A stretch of DNA of 64,000 nucleotides from Archangium lipolyticum (lineage in GTDB: Bacteria; Myxococcota; Myxococcia; Myxococcales; Myxococcaceae): NCBI RefSeq assembly GCF_024623785.1, contig NZ_JANKBZ010000003.1, positions 372,001 through 436,000 on the forward strand. The letters run 5' to 3'. Position numbers and translations under genes: made by a program. Under the pieces are notes generated by a model. The model made no database searches and was not told the origin of the DNA. It worked only from the letters and a program-made list of their open reading frames with translations. Of the stretch, positions 17,801-25,830 are shown one piece after another; position 1 is the first letter of the stretch; every line of letters starts with the position of its first letter.

Positions 17801-17924
17801 GGAGGAACCCTCCGAGCACGACGGGTGTGGCTGCGCCTCGGGCGCTCCGGGTGTCACCGGGCTGTGGCTCCTGCTCGCGCTGGTGCCCCTGAGCTCCGGC
17901 CGGCGGCGCGCCAGCCGGAGCTGA
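14814..17924 (+). CDS. ELWxxDGT-repeat lipoprotein with HYR domain and MYXO-CTERM tail (copy 1)
   Basis: A surface protein of about 1036 residues. It starts with a lipoprotein signal (MKYLVPALLACALSLPGCG). Some 17 units of about 50 residues follow, each with an ELWKSDGT-like motif and LFFxADDGT, predicted to form beta-propeller blades. Some units are degenerate (RPWKLEPG, ELCKYDGL). After them comes a HYR-like immunoglobulin domain (IACPAGQVVE to SCTFTVTV). The end, CGCASGAPGV then a hydrophobic stretch and RRRASRS, is a MYXO-CTERM anchor. GGGGGA precedes a cluster of ATGs; 14814 and 14823 are both plausible starts. The role is unknown; adhesion or surface structure is likely. A tandem paralogue follows. 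Confidence 0.85.
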   Translation: MNAMKYLVPALLACALSLPGCGPSELEPTSYATRTSQPLVLPGSKPVPIPSVPTTNASSDPSVPMRVNGTWLFVADDGVSGRELWKTDGTPAGTVLLKDIRPGANSSSPSFQVSVDEVLFFLADDGTHGFELWKTDGTAEGTVLVRDILPGSNSSALGNLTNLNGTLFFGADDGTHGRELWRSDGTAEGTVLVRDIRPRSNSSDLGNLTNINGTLFFAANDGTHGVELWKSDGTPDGTSLVKDLQPGAASSWPHALIDFNGAVFFGANGFSTGNGLWKTDGTADGTVLVKDLPTSSAHVDMHSPLIVNGSLFFLWDTGYYARPDYELWKTDGTPAGTVLLKTFPSPLFDSTLAQPRFLTDVNGTLFFSASDDAHGIELWKSDGTPDGTSLFEDLQPGPLGSQPTELRVVEGTLFFSAWTGATGREPWKTDGTTTTLVKDLTPGPEGSEPRLLSYSDGTLLFSILDASVGRELWRTDSSFTDTVLLQDIAVQKLSLSPQELTRVGDTLFFTAHDIAFGRRPWKLEPGSLTPTRLSLSSPNLPVNTGNLKELNGLLFFTSGRNGGPGGDLWKSDGTPQGTAIVKNLGDYGYAQSGPLTSVGNSLFFIGVNYGFDPVIWTSDGTEAGTTIVMWFHQRINHSLQPSNLTELDGTLFFNLEASGSGTELCKYDGLPKSYQRVKDINPAVWGSSEPQELTVVGHHLFFSADDGTSGRELWKSDGTEEGTVLVKDIHPGSGPSEPQQFLSAEDTLFFSADDGTSGRELWKSDGTADGTVLVKDIYPGWGSSAPQALARVGGVLFFSADDGTSGRELWRSDGTPDGTFRVRDVRPGPESSSPTALTDVAGTLFFSANDGVHGAELWQSDGTEAGTLLVDDLRPGPQGSSPRGLLHLPGRLVFLADDDTRTGELWVLALPRIACPAGQVVETRSDQGAAVSYPPAQPVDGSPQEARIDYSHASGATFPVGSTTVTVTLHEEGREPESCTFTVTVRALPPQEDPPKEEPSEHDGCGCASGAPGVTGLWLLLALVPLSSGRRRASRS

Positions 17925-18005
17925 CGGGCCTCGGAAAGCGGAGACACGCCCTCCGCGATGAACTACCTTGCTCGCAGGGGGCCGGCCCTTTCCCTTGGGG
18001 GAATG

Positions 18006-21000
18006 ATGAACGCCATGAAGTACCTGGTCCCGGCCCTCCTCGCGTGCGCCCTGTCCCTGCCGGGCTGCGGGCCGAGTGCACCCGAGCCCACCTCCCACTC
18101 CACCCGCACCTCCCAGCCGCTCGTGCTCCCGGGCTCCAAGCCCGTGCCCATCCCGAGCGTCCTCACCGCCAATGCGTCCTCCAACCCCTCCGACTCCGTG
18201 AGGGTGAATGGAACGTGGCTCTTCGTGGCGGACGATGGGGTCTCCGGCCGCGAGCTGTGGAAGACGGATGGCACTCCGGCCGGCACCGTCCTCCTCAAGG
18301 ACATCCGGCCCGGCGACGGCTCCTCCTCGCCCTCCTTCCGGGTGACCGTGGGCGGGGTGCTGTTCTTCCTCGCCGATGACGGCACCCACGGCTCCGAGCT
18401 GTGGAAGACGGATGGCACCGCCGAGGGCACCGTCCTCGTCCGGGACATCCGGCCCGGCCCGAATGGCTCATCGATCGATGACCCGACGAACGTCGACGGG
18501 ACCCTCTTCTTCACCGCCAACGACGGCACCCACGGTTCCGAGCTGTGGAAGACGGATGGCACCGCCGAGGGCACCGTCCTCGTCCGGGACATCCGGCCCG
18601 GCTCGGAAGACGCGAATCCCGACTACCTGACGAATATCAATGGGACTCTCTTCTTCGCCGCCAACGACGGCACTCACGGCGTCGAGCCGTGGAAGAGCGA
18701 TGGCACGCCGGACGGCACCTCCCTCATCAAGGACCTCCAGCCAGGCACGGAGAGCTCGTGGCCCCACGCGCTGATCGACTTCAACGGCGCCGTCTTCTTC
18801 GGCGCCACCGGAGCCAGCTCGGGTAACGGGCTGTGGAAGACGGATGGCACCGCCGACGGCACCCTCCAGGTCAAGGACCTGCCCACCAGCTGGGTCTACG
18901 TGAAGATGCACTCCCCGCTCATCGTGAACGGCACCCTCTTCTTCCTGTGGGACGCGGGCGCCGGTACGCCCGACGGCTACGGGCTGTGGAAGACGGATGG
19001 CACCACCGACGGCACCGTCCTCCTCGAGGCCTTCGCCTACGCCTACTCCGGCGATACGCTCGCGCGGCCCAGCGCCCTGACGGACGTCAACGGCACCCTC
19101 TTCTTCACCGCGAGAGACGCCACCCATGGCGTCGAGCTGTGGAAGAGCGATGGCACGCCGGACGGCACGGGCCTCGTCGAGGATCTCCAGCCCGGTCCTC
19201 TGGGCTCGCAGCCCACGGAGCTGCGGGTCATGGAGGGGACGCTCTTCTTCTCCGCCTGGACCGAGGCGACGGGACGCGAGCCGTGGAAGACGGATGGCAC
19301 CGCGACCACCCTGGTCAGGGACTTGATGCCCGGTCCGGAGGACTCGGCTCCCCGGTTGCTGTCGTACTCCGACGGCACCCTGCTCTTCTCCGTCCTGGAT
19401 CCCTCGGTGGGTCGCGAGCTGTGGAGGACGGACAGCACCTTCACGGACACCGTCCTGCTCAGGGACATCGCCGTCCAGAAGCTCTCCTCGAATCCCCAGG
19501 AGCTGACCCGGGTGGGCGACACCCTCTTCTTCACCGCCAACGACATCGCCTTCGGCAGCAGACCGTGGAAGCTCGAGCGCGGCTCGGTCACGCCCACCCG
19601 CCTCTCGTTCCCCTCTCTCGAGCCGCTCCTGAACACGGGGAGCATGGAGGAGATGAACGGCCTGCTCTTCTTCAGATCCGGCCGGAACGGGGGTTCGGGT
19701 GGTGATCTCTGGAAGAGCGATGGCACCCCCCAGGGCACCGCCATCCTCGCGAACCTCGGGGACTACGGCACCGTGCAAGCCGGAGAGCTGACGCGTGTGG
19801 GCAACCGCCTCTTCTTCACCGGTCTCGACAGCAACTACAAACAGGTGCTGTGGGAGAGCAACGGCACGAGGGCCGGTACCACCATCGTCATGAAGCTCAT
19901 CCATCGCTCCATCTCCGCGGATCCGAGCAATCTGACGGAAGTGGGTGACACCCTCTTCTTCACCCTCTGGTCCGGGGGGATCGGCACGGAGCTGTGGAGG
20001 TACGGCGGCCCCTCCGCGGGCTACCAGCGCGTGAAGGACATCAACCCCGCTTCCTGGGCGTCCTCGGAGCCCCGGGAGCTGACCGCGGTGGGCCACCACC
20101 TTTTCTTCTCCGCCGATGATGGCACCTCTGGTCGCGAGCTATGGAAGAGCGATGCCACCGAAGAGGGCACCGTCCGCATCAAGGACATCCACCCCGGTGC
20201 TGGCTCCTCCGAGCCCCAGCACGCCCTGAGCATCGAGGGCACCCTCTTCTTCTCCGCCGATGATGGCACCTCCGGGCGCGAGCTGTGGAAGAGCGATGGC
20301 ACCGAAGAGGGCACCGTCCTCGTCAAGGACATCCACCCCGGCTCGGGCTCCTCCGAGCCCCAGGCGCTCGCACGGGTCGGCGGCGTCCTCTTCTTCTCCG
20401 CCGATGACGGCACCTCGGGCAGGGAGCTGTGGCGCTCCGACGGCACCCCCGACGGCACCTTCCGCGTCCGCGACGTGCGCCCGGGTCCCGAGTCCTCCTC
20501 GCCCTCCGCCCTGACGGATGTGGAGGGCATGCTCTTCTTCTCCGCCGACGACGGCACCCACGGCGCCGAGCTGTGGCAGAGCGATGGCACCGAGGCCGGC
20601 ACCCTCCTCGTCGACGACATTCGCCCCGGCCCCCAGGGCTCCTCGCCCCGCAACATGTTGCAACTGCCCGGCAGGCTCGTCTTCCTCGCCGATGACGACA
20701 CCCGCACCGGTGAGCTCTGGGTGCTCGCCCTGCCACGCATCGCGTGCCCCGCTGGCCAGGTGGTGGAGACCCGCAGCGACCAGGGTGCCGCCGTCTCCTA
20801 CCCTCCCGCCCAGCCCGTGGACGGTGCCCCCCAGGAGGCTCGCATCGACTACAGCCATGCCTCCGGTGCCACCTTCCCCGTGGGCTCGACGACCGTCACC
20901 GTCACGCTCCACGAGGAGGGCCGCGAGCCCGAGAGCTGTACCTTCACTGTCACCGTGCGCGCCCTCCCTCCCCAGGACGATCCCCCCAAGGACGACCCCT

Positions 21001-21113
21001 CCAAGCACGACGGGTGGGGCTGCGCCTCGGGCGCTCCGGGTGTCACCGGGCTGTGGCTGCTGCTCTCGCTGCTGCCCCTGACCTCCGGCCGGCGGCGCGC
21101 CAGCCGCGGCTGA
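18006..21113 (+). CDS. ELWxxDGT-repeat lipoprotein with HYR domain and MYXO-CTERM tail (copy 2)
   Basis: A 1035-aa paralogue of the preceding gene with the same plan: lipobox LSLPGC, about 17 ELWxxDGT blades, a HYR-like domain and a MYXO-CTERM tail. N- and C-terminal parts are nearly identical to copy 1 while the blades between differ more. In the C-terminal motif the first cysteine of copy 1 (GCGCASG) is tryptophan (GWGCASG), leaving one Cys, which is enough for the family motif. Only 81 bp separate it from copy 1, so the two may be cotranscribed. The next gene downstream is convergent, 6 bp away. Confidence 0.85.
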   Translation: MNAMKYLVPALLACALSLPGCGPSAPEPTSHSTRTSQPLVLPGSKPVPIPSVLTANASSNPSDSVRVNGTWLFVADDGVSGRELWKTDGTPAGTVLLKDIRPGDGSSSPSFRVTVGGVLFFLADDGTHGSELWKTDGTAEGTVLVRDIRPGPNGSSIDDPTNVDGTLFFTANDGTHGSELWKTDGTAEGTVLVRDIRPGSEDANPDYLTNINGTLFFAANDGTHGVEPWKSDGTPDGTSLIKDLQPGTESSWPHALIDFNGAVFFGATGASSGNGLWKTDGTADGTLQVKDLPTSWVYVKMHSPLIVNGTLFFLWDAGAGTPDGYGLWKTDGTTDGTVLLEAFAYAYSGDTLARPSALTDVNGTLFFTARDATHGVELWKSDGTPDGTGLVEDLQPGPLGSQPTELRVMEGTLFFSAWTEATGREPWKTDGTATTLVRDLMPGPEDSAPRLLSYSDGTLLFSVLDPSVGRELWRTDSTFTDTVLLRDIAVQKLSSNPQELTRVGDTLFFTANDIAFGSRPWKLERGSVTPTRLSFPSLEPLLNTGSMEEMNGLLFFRSGRNGGSGGDLWKSDGTPQGTAILANLGDYGTVQAGELTRVGNRLFFTGLDSNYKQVLWESNGTRAGTTIVMKLIHRSISADPSNLTEVGDTLFFTLWSGGIGTELWRYGGPSAGYQRVKDINPASWASSEPRELTAVGHHLFFSADDGTSGRELWKSDATEEGTVRIKDIHPGAGSSEPQHALSIEGTLFFSADDGTSGRELWKSDGTEEGTVLVKDIHPGSGSSEPQALARVGGVLFFSADDGTSGRELWRSDGTPDGTFRVRDVRPGPESSSPSALTDVEGMLFFSADDGTHGAELWQSDGTEAGTLLVDDIRPGPQGSSPRNMLQLPGRLVFLADDDTRTGELWVLALPRIACPAGQVVETRSDQGAAVSYPPAQPVDGAPQEARIDYSHASGATFPVGSTTVTVTLHEEGREPESCTFTVTVRALPPQDDPPKDDPSKHDGWGCASGAPGVTGLWLLLSLLPLTSGRRRASRG

Positions 21114-21119
21114 CGGGCC

Positions 21120-23525
21120 TCAGCGGGACTTCGGTCCGAACGAAGGGGGAGCGTCCTCGCGGGCGCTGCCCCAGCGTTCGTCCGGCGTCTTCGACAGGGT
21201 GAAGTCCAACGTGCCGCCCGCGAGCGCGAAGGACTCCGGCAGCCACGGGCGGGTGCTGGCCTTTCCGTTCACCTTCAGCGCCGTGACGTAGGGCGAGTCC
21301 ATGGCGGCCCCTGGCGCGCGGATCGTCAGGGTTCCCCCGGGGCGGGTGATCACCGCCTCGGGGAACAGGGGGCTGCCGAGCACCAGCTCCGCCCGGCCCG
21401 GGATGACGGGGTACATGCCCAGCGCGGACCAGACGTACCAGGAGGACATCTGGCCGAGATCGTCGTTGCCGGAGATGCCCTCGGGCTTGTTGGTCCAGAT
21501 CCGGCGCATGGCCTCGCGCACCACGGCCTGGGTCTTCCAGGGCTGACCGGCGAAGGCGTAGAGCCACGGCGCGGCGATCGAGGGCTCGTTGTCGAGCTCC
21601 GCGTGCAGCGGGCCGGATTTGGTCACCGCCCAGCTGCCATCCTCCTTCCGGAAGAACCGATCGAGCCGGGCCACGGCCTTGTCCGTTCCGCCCATGGCGT
21701 CGAACAGGCCCTGGGCATCGAACGGCACCATCCAGACGTACTGGGCTCCGCTGCCCTCGACGAAGCCGTCGTCCTGCTCGGGCTTGAAGGCGGGCCAGGT
21801 GCCGTCGGCGTTGCGCGGCTGGATGTAGCCGCCCTCCGGGGTGGCCTTGGGGTTGAACAGGTTGCGCCACCAGCCCGCGCGCTCGCGGAAGCGCCGGAAG
21901 TTCCGGGTGTCACCCGCGCGGCGGGCCAGCTCCGCCACGCCGAAGTCGGCCGCCACCATTTCGAGCGTGTCGGACGCCATGCCCCAGCCGGGCGCGTCGA
22001 CGGGCATGTAGTGCAGCTTCAGCCACTGATCGAGACCCGGGCGCTGTCCGACGCAGAGCACCGGACAGCCCTTCTTGCTCAGGTCCTTCGCGGTGGGGAC
22101 GGTGGCGGCCTTGAGCAGCGAGACGTAGGCGCCCTTCAGGTCGAACCCGGTCCCGCCGAACGCCGCGATGGCGGCCACGGACGGCGGTGACGGGTCTCCA
22201 TTCATGACGCCGGTCGCGCCGGTGTTGTGCGTCCAGCGGTCCCAGACGCCTCCGTTCTGCTGGGCCTGGTTGAGCAGGGACTGGGCGATGTCCGCGCCGA
22301 TCCGGGGATCCAGCCAGGTGACCAGTTGGACCTGCGAGCGGTAGACATCCCAGCCCGAGAAGTTCGCGTACTGCGCCTTCTGCTGCCCGGAGACCTGGTG
22401 CACCTGCTGGTCGAAGCCGCGGTAACGGCCGTCGACGTCGCTGTAGACGTTCGGGTGCAGCAGGGAGTGGTACAGCGCGGTGTAGAAGACGGTGCGCTCG
22501 TCCTCGGTTCCGCCGGTGATCCGGATCTGCCCCAGCCTGTCATTCCACGCCCGGCGCGCGGCCTGCCGGACCGTGTCGAACGAGGTACCGGCGGGGTTCT
22601 CGGCCCGCAGGTTGGCGCGGGCATTCTCCTCGCTGACGTAGGAGATGCCGACGCGCACGCCCACCACCGGGGTCTTGCTGGAATCGAAGCGGATCCACGC
22701 GCCCGAGCCCTTGCCTCCGGGCGGGTGGCCGCGCTCACCGTACGTCGTGCCGCCCCGGGCCTCGGTCGAGCCCGGCTTCAGCTCGCCATCGACCCAGGTG
22801 CCGCCGGCCGTGAACGGCTGGTCGAACTCGGCGACGAAATAGAGGGTGTAGTAGCTCTCGTGCCGGTCGGGGGCGAGGTAGCCGCAGAAGTTGCCGCTCG
22901 TCACCTGCCCCGAGACGGTCCGGTGCTCGGGATCGACCTTCACCTGTGCGTCGCTGCTGCCGATCTGCGAATCGGAGGTGCGGATCAGCAGGTGCGCGGG
23001 ACGGTCCGGCGGATAGGTGAAGCGGCCCGCGGCGGTGCGGAGGGTGGCGCTCAGCTCCGCCTTGACCCCGTTGCCGAGCTTGACCGCGTAGTAGCCCGGA
23101 GAGGCCTCTTCGTCGGCGTGGGAGAACAGGCTTGAGTAGGCCGTGAAGGCGTAGTCGAGCGCCGGCGAGGTGGACACCTCGGTGGTGATGGGCATGAGCG
23201 GGATGTCGCCGCTGGCGCCGGTGCAGCCGGTGCCGGACACGTGCGTCAGGCTGAAGCCCTTGATGCCGATCGACCGCCACTCATAGCCACCGGGCGCGGC
23301 GATGGGGAAACGCCTGCCGGGCAGCGGCGTCTGCTCGGGGCTGAAGGCCGCCATGCCGAACGGCAGCACCGCGCCGGGAAAGACGTTGCCCCCATTGGTC
23401 GTGCCGATGAACGGATTCACATGAGCGGCGGGCTCCGCCGCCCGAGCGGCCCCGGCGAACACGAGCGCGCTCCAGGCGCACAGGGCGAACCGCCGCGCTG
23501 CCCGCGCGAGATGTCGTTGCTTCAT
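21120..23525 (-). CDS. Secreted GH92 alpha-mannosidase
   Basis: An 801-aa exported enzyme of glycoside hydrolase family 92, which are Ca2+-dependent exo-alpha-mannosidases acting on alpha-1,2- and related mannosides. A signal peptide is clear (basic start, FALCAWSALVFAGAARA). The mature N-terminus VNPFIGTTNGGNVFPGAVLPFGM and the HVSGTGC block are family hallmarks. The strongest is GNDDLGQMSSWYVWSALGMY near residue 675, in the catalytic alpha/alpha barrel. Length fits the family. A predatory or saprophytic organism would use it to trim mannoproteins or fungal and host glycans. Confidence 0.92.
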   Translation of the reverse strand: MKQRHLARAARRFALCAWSALVFAGAARAAEPAAHVNPFIGTTNGGNVFPGAVLPFGMAAFSPEQTPLPGRRFPIAAPGGYEWRSIGIKGFSLTHVSGTGCTGASGDIPLMPITTEVSTSPALDYAFTAYSSLFSHADEEASPGYYAVKLGNGVKAELSATLRTAAGRFTYPPDRPAHLLIRTSDSQIGSSDAQVKVDPEHRTVSGQVTSGNFCGYLAPDRHESYYTLYFVAEFDQPFTAGGTWVDGELKPGSTEARGGTTYGERGHPPGGKGSGAWIRFDSSKTPVVGVRVGISYVSEENARANLRAENPAGTSFDTVRQAARRAWNDRLGQIRITGGTEDERTVFYTALYHSLLHPNVYSDVDGRYRGFDQQVHQVSGQQKAQYANFSGWDVYRSQVQLVTWLDPRIGADIAQSLLNQAQQNGGVWDRWTHNTGATGVMNGDPSPPSVAAIAAFGGTGFDLKGAYVSLLKAATVPTAKDLSKKGCPVLCVGQRPGLDQWLKLHYMPVDAPGWGMASDTLEMVAADFGVAELARRAGDTRNFRRFRERAGWWRNLFNPKATPEGGYIQPRNADGTWPAFKPEQDDGFVEGSGAQYVWMVPFDAQGLFDAMGGTDKAVARLDRFFRKEDGSWAVTKSGPLHAELDNEPSIAAPWLYAFAGQPWKTQAVVREAMRRIWTNKPEGISGNDDLGQMSSWYVWSALGMYPVIPGRAELVLGSPLFPEAVITRPGGTLTIRAPGAAMDSPYVTALKVNGKASTRPWLPESFALAGGTLDFTLSKTPDERWGSAREDAPPSFGPKSR

Positions 23526-23649
23526 TTATCCAGCTCTCCTTCCGTCCCGAGGTCACGCCCTACTATCTCGATGCCATCGTGTTCCTCGGAGATGGTCGCC
23601 TATGAAGGGCCGGGGCTTGTGGTCCGGCTCGGCCCTGACGTCTATCACG

Positions 23650-24141
23650 TCAGCGAGGAGGGGGCGGCAGCACTCGGGCAACCTTCTTCGCGTGCGAGAT
23701 CGACTCCAGATGCTCCTGCCGCAGGGGGCGCTCTCGGCGGAGTCGGCGCACCCTTCGCTCCGTATCCTCCAACATGGCCCATGCCTCGCGAGCCTGCCGG
23801 GGGAAGAGGTGAAGGGATTGTACGTAGAGGCAGGTGATGTGGACGCGCAGCGCGAGGTTGGAGAAGCCGAGCCGTTGAACACGGCGAAGCCACTTGCCGA
23901 ACTCCACCCAGGGCTTGTTGAACGAGTACGCGAGGGTGACGAGATCCTCCGCCATGCCGCGCCGGGTCTGCTGGCGCTCAGCCTCGGTTTTCGCCTCCCG
24001 CAGCCACCGTTTCTCCAACTCCAGCAATGCACGCTTGACTTCCTCGTAGGGGGCTTTGTCCTTCAACAGCTTCACGAGGATCCGGTCCTTCTCCTGTCCA
24101 TGTTCCAGTCCGCGCTCTCGTTGCGTGCGCCGCATGCTCAT
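23650..24141 (-). CDS. Conserved hypothetical helical protein
   Basis: A 163-aa, strongly basic and mostly alpha-helical cytoplasmic protein. It has a charged N-terminal coiled-coil-like half (RILVKLLKDKAPYEEVKRAL, LELEKRWLREAKTEAERQ) and a more hydrophobic middle (VTLAYSFNKPWVEFGKWL). I do not recognise a family or any catalytic motif. The composition (many Glu, Lys, Arg, Leu in helical register) argues for a real gene rather than a shadow frame. No good ribosome binding site is seen before the ATG at 24141; an ATG at 24135 is the alternative. Neighbours give no functional hint. Confidence 0.55.
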   Translation of the reverse strand: MSMRRTQRERGLEHGQEKDRILVKLLKDKAPYEEVKRALLELEKRWLREAKTEAERQQTRRGMAEDLVTLAYSFNKPWVEFGKWLRRVQRLGFSNLALRVHITCLYVQSLHLFPRQAREAWAMLEDTERRVRRLRRERPLRQEHLESISHAKKVARVLPPPPR

Positions 24142-24387
24142 GCACCAGGGCAGGGCTTTTCGTTAGCTCGCAGGGGCCAATACCCGTGACGCATACAGGC
24201 GTCGTAACAGGCTGGTGGACAATCTCGGGTGGAATCTGCTCGGTCGACAACCCACCAACAGAGCATCCAAGAACAGGCCGGAAGGCCCGGCCCCCTCCCC
24301 TCCCCCCGTCCGGCATTGTCTGGAGATCCAACGTCTGGGGTCGTGTCGCATGGCGGAGAAGGGCCCGAGCATGATTTGACTAGGGGT

Positions 24388-25830
24388 ATGCGCATCCCGT
24401 CCCCCGCCGCGAAACACGGGCCTGGCCTCCCCATGCTCGAAGCCTCGCTCCGCAGAGACCTGGACCGCCTCGAGTACCCGAAGCGCTCCTGGGTCCTGCC
24501 CCGCCACACGCGGGATGGCCAGCCCATCCTGGACGTGCTCATCATCGGCGGGGGTCAGAGCGGGCTCGCGGCGGCCTTCGGGCTGATGCGCGAGAAGGTG
24601 ACCCGGCTGCTCGTCGTGGATGACAGCCCCCCGGGGCTCGCCGGGCCCTGGAAGACGTTCGCGCGCATGCACACGCTGCGCACGCCCAAGCACCTCACCG
24701 GGCCGGACCACAACCTCCCCAACCTCTGCTTCCAGAGCTGGTACGAGGCCCAGTACGGCGAGGAGGCCTGGCACTCCCTGGGGCTCATCCCCAAGGAGCT
24801 CTGGGCGGACTACCTCAACTGGTACCGCCAGTTCCTCGGCATCCCCGTGCGCAGCCACACCCGCGCGGGCGCCATCTCCTGGCGGGCCGAGGACTCCTGC
24901 TTCGTCATCCCCGTCCAGCCCACCGACGGCAGCGGCCCCGGGGAGACGCTCCTGGCGCGCAAGGTGGTGCTCGCCACCGGAATCGACGGCTCGGGGCGTT
25001 GGGAGACGCCCTCGATGGTGGCCCGCCTGCCCCGAGAGCTGTGGGCCCATACCCGCGATGACATCGACTTCGAGGCCCTGCGCGGCAAGCGCATCGGCGT
25101 ACTGGGGGCGGGTGCCTCGGCCTTCGACAACGCCTCCGTGGCACTGGAGCGAGGCGCCGCCGAGGTGCACATCTTCTACCGCCGCAAGAGCCTGCCCACG
25201 GTGAACGCCTACCGCTGGGCCGAGTTCGTCGGCTTCCTCAAGCACCATGCGGATCTGCCGGACGCGGATCGCTGGCGCTTCATCCGCCGCATCCTGGAGA
25301 TGGGGCAGCTGCCGCCGCACGACACCTATCACCGCGCCCGCGCCTACCCCCACTTCCACCTCCACGGGGACAGCCCGTGGCTGGATGCACAGGCGGTGGA
25401 CGGAGCCGCCCGCGTCACCACGCCGCATGGCACGTTCACCTTCGACAAGCTCATCGTCGGCAGCGGTACCGTGACGGACCTGTCGCTGCGCCCGGAGCTG
25501 GCCCACCTCATCGAGGACATCGCGCTCTGGAAGGACCGGTACACGCCGCCGCCCGCCGAGGCCAATTCGGACCTGGCGCGTCACCCCTACCTGGGCCCGG
25601 GCTTCGAGTTCCAGGAGAAGGTGCCCGGCCGCGCGCCCTACCTCGGCTCCGTCTTCAACTACACCTTCGGATGCCTGCTCTCGCTGGGCTTCGGTGGGGC
25701 GAGCATCTCCGGCATGAAATACAGCCTGCCCAAGCTGGTCTCGAGCATCACCCGGCAGCTGTATTGTGAGGACAAGGACGCGTTCTTCTCCTCCCTGATG
25801 GAGTACGACGTGAAGGAGTTCGAGCCGTGA
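24388..25830 (+). CDS. FMO-like FAD/NAD(P)H flavoprotein; candidate urate hydroxylase of the purine operon
   Basis: A 480-aa two-dinucleotide-domain flavoprotein. FAD binding is seen at VLIIGGGQSGLAAAFGL, the ATG motif at VVLATGIDGSG, and NAD(P)H binding at RIGVLGAGASAFDNAS followed by FYRRK. Between them LPRELWAHTRD keeps only the His of the FMO/BVMO signature. The gene opens a six-gene operon; its stop overlaps the allantoinase GTG as GTGA. All steps after urate are encoded downstream but no uricase, PuuD or HpxO type enzyme is visible, so the context points to urate oxidation to 5-hydroxyisourate. That role is inference. AGGGG lies just before the chosen ATG; 24433 is an alternative start. 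Confidence 0.75.
   Translation: MRIPSPAAKHGPGLPMLEASLRRDLDRLEYPKRSWVLPRHTRDGQPILDVLIIGGGQSGLAAAFGLMREKVTRLLVVDDSPPGLAGPWKTFARMHTLRTPKHLTGPDHNLPNLCFQSWYEAQYGEEAWHSLGLIPKELWADYLNWYRQFLGIPVRSHTRAGAISWRAEDSCFVIPVQPTDGSGPGETLLARKVVLATGIDGSGRWETPSMVARLPRELWAHTRDDIDFEALRGKRIGVLGAGASAFDNASVALERGAAEVHIFYRRKSLPTVNAYRWAEFVGFLKHHADLPDADRWRFIRRILEMGQLPPHDTYHRARAYPHFHLHGDSPWLDAQAVDGAARVTTPHGTFTFDKLIVGSGTVTDLSLRPELAHLIEDIALWKDRYTPPPAEANSDLARHPYLGPGFEFQEKVPGRAPYLGSVFNYTFGCLLSLGFGGASISGMKYSLPKLVSSITRQLYCEDKDAFFSSLMEYDVKEFEP

Larger units (their letters stand above)
14766..21113 (+). repeat. Tandem duplication of a 3.19-kb gene unit
   Basis: Two consecutive units of about 3.19 kb carry the two ELWxxDGT genes. 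Similarity starts about 45 bp upstream of the start codons, includes the ribosome binding site, and runs through the stop codons. The offset between equivalent start codons is 3192 bp. The copies differ by many substitutions concentrated in the central repeats, so the duplication is not very recent or the middle is under diversification. Confidence 0.9.
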
